7,370 nt of DNA, taken from positions 1-7,370 of the forward strand of contig JAFDTP010000084.1 of the NCBI GenBank assembly GCA_019594195.1, in the 5' to 3' direction. Made by a program: the position numbers and the translations under genes. The DNA comes from Thermoplasmata archaeon. GTDB taxonomy: Archaea; Thermoplasmatota; Thermoplasmata; Halarchaeoplasmatales; Halarchaeoplasmataceae. Numbering within the stretch: the first letter of the stretch is position 1; every line of letters starts with the position of its first letter. The notes under the pieces were generated by a model. The model had not been told where the DNA came from, made no database searches, and saw nothing but the letters and a program-made list of their open reading frames with translations. Positions 1-4,353 of the stretch are shown here, piece after piece.

Positions 1-423
1 GACAGCAACGGATGCGGTCTGACTAACTACGAGGAAGGACCAAACGAGCGTGAGGACGACTCAATCGATATGGGTGGACGTCCGCCAGACGACAATCCGA
101 ACGGCGGTGGTGCCGGCGGAAGCTGTCCGGACGCTAGTCAATTCGACTCATATCAAGAATGTCTAGATAACTGGGGTCAGGATCACTCCTACTGTATGGA
201 TCTTTGTTTTGATGAAGATTATGATGATGGCTCAGGGATATGCGATACCACATGTACGTTTCTGTGTGGTTCAGGTTCAGAAGTCATTAAATTTACCAAA
301 TGTTTCGGTAAATGTTCTGGTGGCACATTAGGATTTGGTGCTAAACCATGTGCTATTGTATGTGCAGGTATTGCTGGCTTAGGTTGTTGGCTAGGATGTA
401 ATACAATATGTGATAGCTGGTAA
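1..423 (+). CDS. C-terminal part of a probably exported Cys-rich protein with a Ca-binding-type loop (5' end outside window)
   Basis: The frame is open from base 1, so this is the 3' part of a longer gene; the ATG at 70 is probably internal. Upstream of that ATG, residues 1-12 of the readable frame form an EF-hand/thrombospondin-3-like loop (DSNGCGLTNYEE) with Cys where the third acidic ligand is usual. An acidic and Gly/Pro-rich linker follows. Counting from the ATG at 70, there are 14 Cys at residues 19, 31, 42, 46, 58, 62, 66, 78, 82, 94, 98, 106, 110 and 114. The last twelve read CX3C-X11-CX3CX3C-X11-CX3C-X11-CX3C-X7-CX3CX3C. The end is hydrophobic and Gly/Ala-rich (CAIVCAGIAGLGC). Acidic loops plus dense Cys suggest an extracellular, disulfide-bonded protein. 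From memory, the CX3CX7C segment resembles halocin C8, so a bacteriocin-like domain is possible but unproven. GC falls from about 60% in the first 120 bases to about 40% after base 180. The downstream gene begins 14 nt after the stop, which suggests an operon. Confidence 0.75.
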   Translation, partial: DSNGCGLTNYEEGPNEREDDSIDMGGRPPDDNPNGGGAGGSCPDASQFDSYQECLDNWGQDHSYCMDLCFDEDYDDGSGICDTTCTFLCGSGSEVIKFTKCFGKCSGGTLGFGAKPCAIVCAGIAGLGCWLGCNTICDSW

Positions 424-437
424 GATGGTGTATTAAT

Positions 438-632
438 ATGTCATATCCAGATAATAAAAATCAGATTTGGCTACATGTCATAGGTGGCATAACGTTTGCT
501 GGAGTTTGGCTAATGATGGATTATTTTTTCGGCGATTTTCGTTGGCCGCTAGGTATTTTAGGAGGTGCGGTATTTGCCTTTGTGGGGGTAGCTCACAATA
601 AACTTAAAGGTGAGTCGGATAACTGTCAATAA
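438..632 (+). CDS. Small protein with two membrane segments, candidate partner of the upstream Cys-rich protein
   Basis: I do not recognise a family for this 64-aa protein. It has a short polar N-terminus, a hydrophobic segment at about residues 10-27, a loop with aromatic and charged residues (DYFFGDFRWP), a second Gly/Ala-rich hydrophobic segment at about 36-52, and a basic-then-acidic tail. It should be an integral membrane protein with a helical hairpin. It starts 14 nt after the stop of the Cys-rich gene. A GGTG at 427-430, seven bases before the ATG, can serve as ribosome binding site, so co-translation is likely. Small membrane proteins directly behind secreted antimicrobial peptides are often immunity proteins. 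That role is inferred from position only; it could also be a membrane anchor or an unrelated small protein. Confidence 0.65.
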   Translation: MSYPDNKNQIWLHVIGGITFAGVWLMMDYFFGDFRWPLGILGGAVFAFVGVAHNKLKGESDNCQ

Positions 633-641
633 AATTAAAGC

Positions 642-710
642 TTCTTAGTTGTAAAATCTATTTTCTATCTTTTCTACCAATTTAGCAATTCACTGTTTTA
701 CAGCTGAGAA
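642..710 (+). repeat. 15-bp inverted repeat (long-loop RNA hairpin) after the small membrane protein
   Basis: Bases 642-656 (TTCTTAGTTGTAAAA) pair with 696-710 (TTTTACAGCTGAGAA) without a mismatch if two U-G pairs are allowed; 657-695 can add one more U-G pair. The loop is about 37-39 nt and pyrimidine-rich. The wobble pairs are good only in plus-strand RNA and become A-C mismatches on the minus strand. This suggests a structure in the 3' end of the plus-strand transcript of the two preceding genes. It ends 11 nt before the stop of the convergent PIN toxin gene. Confidence 0.55.
657..677 (+). terminator. Possible T-rich terminator of the Cys-rich/small membrane protein operon
   Basis: The stretch contains TATTTTCT and TCTTTTCT runs about 25-45 nt after the stop of the small membrane protein. 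Archaeal RNA polymerase often terminates at such U-rich tracts without a hairpin. The tract lies in the loop of the inverted repeat at 642-710. Confidence 0.35.
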
Positions 711-720
711 AAAACTCGAA
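706..720 (-). terminator. Possible terminator of the vapBC-like operon
   Basis: Directly after the stop of the toxin gene the minus strand reads GAGTTTTTTCTC, a run of six T flanked by a 3-bp inverted repeat. This fits U-tract termination of an archaeal operon. The T run (709-714) also overlaps the 3' arm of the 642-710 inverted repeat. Confidence 0.4.
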
Positions 721-1086
721 TCAATCTTCTTCTAACTCTAACCGTTCAGCAAATCCATCGTAGCAATCGTCACTCGAAACTATAGTATCATCTCCTGCCT
801 TCACCAGGTGAAGCGCATCAAAGGGGGTCATACCTTCTCTTTCAACGTAGTTAGCAGCTGCCATGATATCGTCAAGATCCCCCTTTATTTCTATCAATGT
901 CTCAGCATTAACCAGCGTTGTCAATACGTTTTTTTCCTCCCTATAAGCCACAAGCATTAGTTCTAAAAGAGTGAAGTCGGAGGTCCAGAGCTCCTGTTTA
1001 TTCTCTTTGTATATTTCCTCGGCACTCTCCGACAACCAGTCTTCATCCTTGATAAGAGCTAATATGAAATCAAGATCAGCGTACAT
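721..1086 (-). CDS. vapC: PIN-domain toxin, VapC-type ribonuclease
   Basis: This is the toxin of a type II toxin-antitoxin pair, expected to be a Mg2+-dependent endoribonuclease cutting tRNA or rRNA when free of its antitoxin. The 121 aa span a full PIN domain. Candidate acidic active-site residues are D6 (YADLDFILAL), E42 (DFTLLEL), D90 (TPFDALH) and D106 or D110 (VSSDDCYD). All four blocks are present and in order, so it looks intact. The start is set by GGAGGT five bases upstream of the ATG; that SD is built from the last codons of the antitoxin gene, and only two bases separate its stop from this ATG. Expression should therefore depend on translation of the antitoxin. The RNA target cannot be read from the sequence. 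Confidence 0.88.
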   Translation of the reverse strand: MYADLDFILALIKDEDWLSESAEEIYKENKQELWTSDFTLLELMLVAYREEKNVLTTLVNAETLIEIKGDLDDIMAAANYVEREGMTPFDALHLVKAGDDTIVSSDDCYDGFAERLELEED

Positions 1087-1088
1087 TT

Positions 1089-1313
1089 TTAACCTCCTGC
1101 TTCATCCATACCTTCTTTCAGAGCTTTTTCTTTCAGTTCCTCTACTGTATCTTCTACATCTTCCCATTCTTCTCTTAGTTTTTCTAGTGGATCTTCAGAA
1201 ACAGGCACCAAGACGATACGGTCTTTACATTCGATCATACGAAAATTCTCTCCGTATTTTTCTCTTATCTCCTTAGAAAGGTAAATCCTACCATCTTTAG
1301 CTTTTATTGTCAT
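1089..1313 (-). CDS. vapB: AbrB/SpoVT-type antitoxin, VapB-like
   Basis: This is the antitoxin that should bind and neutralise the PIN protein encoded downstream and probably repress its own operon. The 74 aa have the usual layout. Residues 1 to about 40 are a swapped-hairpin AbrB-like DNA-binding domain with the typical pattern of a short strand, GRIYLSKEIREKYG, and a closing strand with IVLVPV. From about 41 on there is a highly charged, Glu-rich helix that would dock on the toxin. There is no SD before the ATG; a TATA-like box lies about 28 nt upstream, so the transcript is probably leaderless. Its last codons (GCA GGA GGT TAA) contain the toxin's SD. It is the first gene of the two-gene operon. 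Confidence 0.85.
   Translation of the reverse strand: MTIKAKDGRIYLSKEIREKYGENFRMIECKDRIVLVPVSEDPLEKLREEWEDVEDTVEELKEKALKEGMDEAGG
1092..1097 (-). promoter_or_regulatory. Shine-Dalgarno of the toxin gene inside antitoxin codons
   Basis: The minus strand reads GGAGGT here, made of the two final Gly codons of the antitoxin and followed directly by its TAA stop. Spacing to the toxin ATG is five bases. Ribosomes finishing the antitoxin occupy this site, which is the arrangement expected for translational coupling. Confidence 0.7.
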
Positions 1314-1336
1314 TAAAACAAGATTTTTTCCTTAAC

Positions 1337-1346
1337 TAATAAATTT
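1337..1346 (-). promoter_or_regulatory. TATA-like box of the vapBC-like operon
   Basis: The minus strand reads AAATTTATTA, centred about 28 nt before the antitoxin ATG. Archaeal transcription starts roughly 25-30 nt after the TATA centre, which places the 5' end at or just before the ATG. This fits a leaderless mRNA and the lack of an SD. Confidence 0.55.
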
Positions 1347-1378
1347 TTCCACGATCAGAGCGATTATGATCAGTAGAT

Positions 1379-1401
1379 TGAATCACGCTTTTGCAGATTC
1401 A
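1379..1401. repeat. Short inverted repeat between the antitoxin promoter and the cyclophilin terminator
   Basis: TGAATC at 1379-1384 is repeated inverted as GATTCA at 1396-1401, with an 11-base spacer. It lies 66-88 bases upstream of the antitoxin start and behind its TATA-like box. It could be an operator half-site pair for autoregulation by the AbrB-type antitoxin, but the arms are short and chance is a real alternative. The rest of 1347-1465 shows no gene or RNA gene that I can support. Confidence 0.25.
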
Positions 1402-1447
1402 CTATGATCTCACCCGTTAATATATGGCAGGAGTAGTCGTAAGAATC

Positions 1448-1490
1448 ACTGCTGAAAGAAATCAAAAAGAGGTATCTGAGACACCTCTTT
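1448..1490 (-). terminator. Hairpin plus U-tract terminator of the cyclophilin gene
   Basis: AAAGAGGT (1466-1473) pairs perfectly with ACCTCTTT (1483-1490) around a 9-nt loop. On the minus strand the stem is followed by a T-rich run (TTTTTGATTTCTTTC). It sits 15 nt after the stop of the cyclophilin gene on that strand. An 8-bp stem followed by a U-tract is a convincing intrinsic-terminator shape, less usual in archaea than a bare U-tract. Confidence 0.6.
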
Positions 1491-1504
1491 GATCTACAAG
1501 CTGA

Positions 1505-2014
1505 TCACTGCTCGATGATATTTACTTCTTGTATCTCCACTTCCTCTTCAGGAACGTCCTTGTGTCCTTTGACCGAAGTTGTCTCTAGAGAAGCGATCTC
1601 ATCTACAACGTCCATCCCATCTACGACTTCGCCGAAGACGCAGTAGCCCCATCCGTCTCTAGCTCCGTCCCAGTCCAATCTCTCATTATCTTTATGATTT
1701 ATGAAGAACTGGCTCGTTGCCGAGTGAGGATCCGAAGTCCTAGCCATAGCTATGGTCCCTCTTTCGTTCCTATGGCCGCTTTCTTCCGCTTCATTTTTGA
1801 TCGGTTCGTAGGTGGTTTCTTTCTCCACCATTCCGGGTTTGAATCCCCCACCTTGGACCATGAAGTTCTCTATGACTCTATGAAATATCAAACCGTCGTA
1901 GAATCCGTCCTCTGCATACTTGATGAAATTCTCTACGGTCTCGGGTGCGTCTTGCTCGAAAAGCTCTAACTTGATCGTTCCTCTATCCGTCTTTATCTCG
2001 GCTTTTGGATTCAT
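1505..2014 (-). CDS. ppiB: Cyclophilin-type peptidyl-prolyl cis-trans isomerase, PpiB-like
   Basis: The protein catalyses cis-trans isomerisation of peptide bonds before proline and assists folding. It is cytosolic, since no signal peptide is visible. The 169 aa are normal for the short microbial cyclophilins. Family motifs are FHRVIENFMVQGG at residues 44-56 (catalytic Arg46, with Phe51 and Gln54), GTIAMAR at 86-92, SQFFIN at 101-106, and VFGEVVDGMDVVDEI near the end. The reading frame stays open for 33 codons upstream to an ATG at 2113, but the homologous domain begins with the MNPKAEIKTDRG start at 2014. A TATA-like box 26 nt upstream supports this as a leaderless start, and the longer version would overlap kynureninase. 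It is transcribed divergently from kynureninase and ends at a hairpin terminator. Confidence 0.93.
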   Translation of the reverse strand: MNPKAEIKTDRGTIKLELFEQDAPETVENFIKYAEDGFYDGLIFHRVIENFMVQGGGFKPGMVEKETTYEPIKNEAEESGHRNERGTIAMARTSDPHSATSQFFINHKDNERLDWDGARDGWGYCVFGEVVDGMDVVDEIASLETTSVKGHKDVPEEEVEIQEVNIIEQ

Positions 2015-2035
2015 GGTTCCACAATCGAGGGTGTG

Positions 2036-2043
2036 ATTAAAAA
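2036..2043 (-). promoter_or_regulatory. TATA-like box of the cyclophilin gene
   Basis: The minus strand reads TTTTTAAT, centred about 26 nt before the ATG at 2014, with no SD between. This fits a leaderless archaeal promoter and supports the shorter start of the cyclophilin. Confidence 0.45.
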
Positions 2044-2060
2044 CGTTGTGCTGTACTAAC

Positions 2061-2072
2061 TGCATAAAATTG
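2061..2072 (+). promoter_or_regulatory. TATA-like box of the kynureninase gene
   Basis: TGCATAAAATTG is centred about 33 nt before the ATG at 2100, which would give a leader of only a few bases. No SD is present between it and the ATG. It lies in the 85-bp gap shared with the divergent cyclophilin promoter. Confidence 0.4.
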
Positions 2073-2099
2073 ATTAGCGATATCTGCTTTTTCTTGAAC

Positions 2100-3389
2100 A
2101 TGAGTGACGGCATAGATGCCTCGGAAGAGTACGCTCTAAGATTGGACCAGGACGATCCTCTTTCGGGATATAGAGATGAATTTTACATCCCTGAAGGAAC
2201 TGTTTATTTGAATGGAAATTCACTAGGTCTGTTGTCCGAAAGAGCTGAAATATCTTTAGAGAAAGTCATAGAAGAATGGAAGGAACTAGCTATACAGGGC
2301 TGGATGGACGCGGAACCGCCTTGGTTCTTCTTGGCTGAAACGCTGGGCGAGATGATCGCAGATATGGTAGGGGCTAAGGAGGATGAGGTCGTCGCTACAG
2401 GTACCACCACCGTAAACATACACGCCTTGATCTCAACTCTTTTCGAGCCAGAAGAGGGAAAGGATAAGATCTTGGCAGACGAATTGAATTTCCCTACTGA
2501 TATATACGCTATTGAGGGGCTACTCGAATTAAAAGATCTCGATCCGCAGGAAAAACTCAAACTCGTTCCAAGTTCCGATGGCCATACCTTGGATGAAGAC
2601 AAGATCGTCGAGATGATGACCGAGGATGTAGCATTGATCCATCTACCTTCAGTGTTATACCGAAGTGGTCAGTTGCTAGATATGGAATATCTTACTAAAA
2701 AAGCTCATGAGAGAGATATAATCATCGGTTTTGACTGCAGCCATTCGGTAGGTGTGATACCTCACGACCTTCACGGATGGGATGTCGATTACGCGATGTG
2801 GTGTGGTTACAAATACCTGAACGGCGGACCAGGAAGCACTGCATTTCTATATCTAAATGAAAAACATTTCGAAAAAGAACCTAAACTTAGAGGTTGGTTC
2901 GGTTACGAGAAGGATAAACAGTTCGATCTCGCTTTAGATTTCGTCCATGAAAAAAGTGCTGGCGGTTGGCAGATATCCTCACCTTCTATACTCGGGGGTG
3001 CGCCCTTATCAGGATCGCTGGAGATGATAAATGAGGCGGGCATTGAAGAGATACGTAACAAATCTAAAAAGTTAAACGACTATTTTATCGACCTTATAGA
3101 AGAAATCATAGATGAGGAGTATGATGTTGGAATAATCTCTCCAAGAGAGGGGGATGAGAGGAGCAGCCACGTTGCCATCCAACACGATAACGCAGAAGCT
3201 ATAAGCAGTTTGCTGAGGGAAAAAGGTTTTATCGTCGACTTCAGACCGCCAGATGTCATCCGTTTGGCCTTTTGCCCGCTCTATAATACATATCATAACG
3301 CATGGTCGACAGTGATGAAGATCAAAGACATCCTCAAGAAGGGCGAATATTCAGGGTATAAAAAAAATGAAGAAGATATAGTGACTTAG
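2100..3389 (+). CDS. kynU: Kynureninase (PLP-dependent)
   Basis: Kynureninase splits L-kynurenine into anthranilate and L-alanine, or 3-hydroxykynurenine into 3-hydroxyanthranilate, in tryptophan breakdown or kynurenine-based NAD synthesis. The 429 aa match the family length. Recognisable blocks are VYLNGNSLG (35-43), the GTTTVN phosphate-binding region (101-106), NFPTDIYA (130-137), FDCSHSVG (211-218, with Asp212 for the pyridine nitrogen), WCGYKYLNGGPG (234-245, with Lys238 as Schiff-base lysine), RGWFG, and GWQISSPSIL for substrate binding. All are intact, so an active enzyme is expected. I chose the ATG at 2100 (MSDGIDASEEYALRLD). An in-frame ATG at 2046 would add an unusual Cys-rich stretch and lie upstream of the promoter box. 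No tryptophan dioxygenase or formamidase gene is visible nearby, so the kynurenine source and the main role (anthranilate supply or catabolism) are open. Confidence 0.95.
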   Translation: MSDGIDASEEYALRLDQDDPLSGYRDEFYIPEGTVYLNGNSLGLLSERAEISLEKVIEEWKELAIQGWMDAEPPWFFLAETLGEMIADMVGAKEDEVVATGTTTVNIHALISTLFEPEEGKDKILADELNFPTDIYAIEGLLELKDLDPQEKLKLVPSSDGHTLDEDKIVEMMTEDVALIHLPSVLYRSGQLLDMEYLTKKAHERDIIIGFDCSHSVGVIPHDLHGWDVDYAMWCGYKYLNGGPGSTAFLYLNEKHFEKEPKLRGWFGYEKDKQFDLALDFVHEKSAGGWQISSPSILGGAPLSGSLEMINEAGIEEIRNKSKKLNDYFIDLIEEIIDEEYDVGIISPREGDERSSHVAIQHDNAEAISSLLREKGFIVDFRPPDVIRLAFCPLYNTYHNAWSTVMKIKDILKKGEYSGYKKNEEDIVT

Positions 3390-3441
3390 CAGATGTCTAA
3401 ATCGAGAGGATTCAAGAACTGTATAAACTAGATCACTCATC

Positions 3442-3458
3442 AAAAATTATTTTTATTG
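3442..3458 (+). promoter_or_regulatory. A/T-rich box between kynureninase and the FkbM gene (promoter, possibly also terminator)
   Basis: AAAAATTATTTTTATT lies 53-69 nt after the kynureninase stop and about 57 nt before the FkbM start. As a TATA element it would start RNA near 3475-3480, giving a leader of about 30 nt that contains the GGGAGGT ribosome-binding sequence. The T5 run at 3450-3454 could also terminate the kynureninase transcript. Which role dominates cannot be told from sequence. Confidence 0.35.
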
Positions 3459-3497
3459 CAAAGTTGATCAATAATAATAGAAGTTACTTGTGTAAAC

Positions 3498-3504
3498 GGG
3501 AGGT
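3498..3504 (+). promoter_or_regulatory. Shine-Dalgarno GGGAGGT very close to a GTG start
   Basis: GGGAGGT is a strong SD, but only two bases separate it from the GTG at 3507, shorter than usual. No other in-frame ATG, GTG or TTG lies nearby, so the GTG remains the best start; initiation may be inefficient. Confidence 0.5.
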
Positions 3505-3506
3505 CT

Positions 3507-4349
3507 GTGATAATCTTTGATCTAGATGATGATGAATCCGATAGGTCTTCGAGACCTAGAAAAAATCGATCTCATAGATATGTTTGGCATGGAGTAAATC
3601 TTTTAGATAAGCTATATCGAAAATTCAAGCATTTTCTTTACACTTCATACTACAGCGCTAGAGACGTCAATTATTCATACGGATTCTATCCGACAAGTAA
3701 GGACTCCCACGGCGTTTCCTTCAGAAGTTACGAGATCCTGAATTTGCACGGGAATGATGACCTTCTCAAGGTCATGCTTAACGATTGTGATGATAATAGC
3801 GTTGTATTCGATATAGGAGCCAACATAGGCACATACAGCCTGGCTCTTGCTTCCAAATATACCGATTCTGATATCATAGCTATTGAGCCCAACATAGAGG
3901 TATTCAAAAAGCTCGAGATGAATCTAGAAAGCAATGAACTCGATAACTTGAAAATATATAACCTAGGGATCTCTGATCAAGACGGGAAAAAGCCATTTTA
4001 TATATCATCCTATCAAGAGGCATCGTCGTTCAACAGAAAAATTTCAAAAAGATGGGGTGGGAATATAAGATCAGTTAAAAAAGTAGACGTTAAAAAATTA
4101 GATACTTTTGTAGAAGAAACGGAAAAACGTCCTGACCGAATAAAATTAGATGTAGAGGGACATGGATTGAAAGTACTTAAGGGAGGAAAACAGACTCTCG
4201 AAGATCTCAAGCCATCCATATACCTGGAAAGGCATGAAGTAGGAAGCGAAAAAAACGAAGCTGTGTTGGAAGAATTCCTGAAAGAAAGAGACTATTCGAT
4301 AAACAAACGAGGTATGGATTGGATCTGTCTACCAAGAGATTCTAAGTGA
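3507..4349 (+). CDS. FkbM-family SAM-dependent methyltransferase
   Basis: This is a class I methyltransferase of the FkbM type, a family that usually O-methylates sugars, polyketides or other small hydroxyl-bearing molecules. The SAM site is clear: VVFDIGANIGTYSL at residues 99-112 is motif I, IAIEPN at 123-128 holds the acidic ribose ligand Glu126, and IKLDVEGHGLKVLKGG at 211-226 is the FkbM signature (D-x-E-G...VL.GG). The first 95 residues are charged and aromatic, without a membrane segment. The length, 280 aa, is typical. It starts with GTG just behind a strong SD. The CDP-alcohol phosphatidyltransferase gene begins 4 nt after its stop, so the two are co-transcribed and probably coupled. 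That suggests a lipid headgroup or phospho-alcohol as substrate, an inference from context only. Confidence 0.85.
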   Translation: MIIFDLDDDESDRSSRPRKNRSHRYVWHGVNLLDKLYRKFKHFLYTSYYSARDVNYSYGFYPTSKDSHGVSFRSYEILNLHGNDDLLKVMLNDCDDNSVVFDIGANIGTYSLALASKYTDSDIIAIEPNIEVFKKLEMNLESNELDNLKIYNLGISDQDGKKPFYISSYQEASSFNRKISKRWGGNIRSVKKVDVKKLDTFVEETEKRPDRIKLDVEGHGLKVLKGGKQTLEDLKPSIYLERHEVGSEKNEAVLEEFLKERDYSINKRGMDWICLPRDSK

Positions 4350-4353
4350 TAAG

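Noticed and set aside
971..1276. Plus-strand frame of 101 codons opposite the toxin-antitoxin genes
   Set aside because: It is Leu/Ser-rich in the way antisense frames of acidic genes are, and both genes on the other strand are well supported.
1694..1969. Plus-strand frame of 91 codons opposite the cyclophilin
   Set aside because: The cyclophilin motifs on the minus strand are unambiguous; this is an antisense shadow.
2046..2099. 18-residue extension of kynureninase starting MCCTNCIKL
   Set aside because: It covers the putative TATA box and has a composition unlike the enzyme; the ATG at 2100 fits the family start.
2015..2113. 33-codon N-terminal extension of the cyclophilin to an ATG at 2113
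   Set aside because: It lies upstream of the promoter-like box, overlaps the kynureninase start and shows no cyclophilin sequence; the family domain begins at the 2014 ATG.
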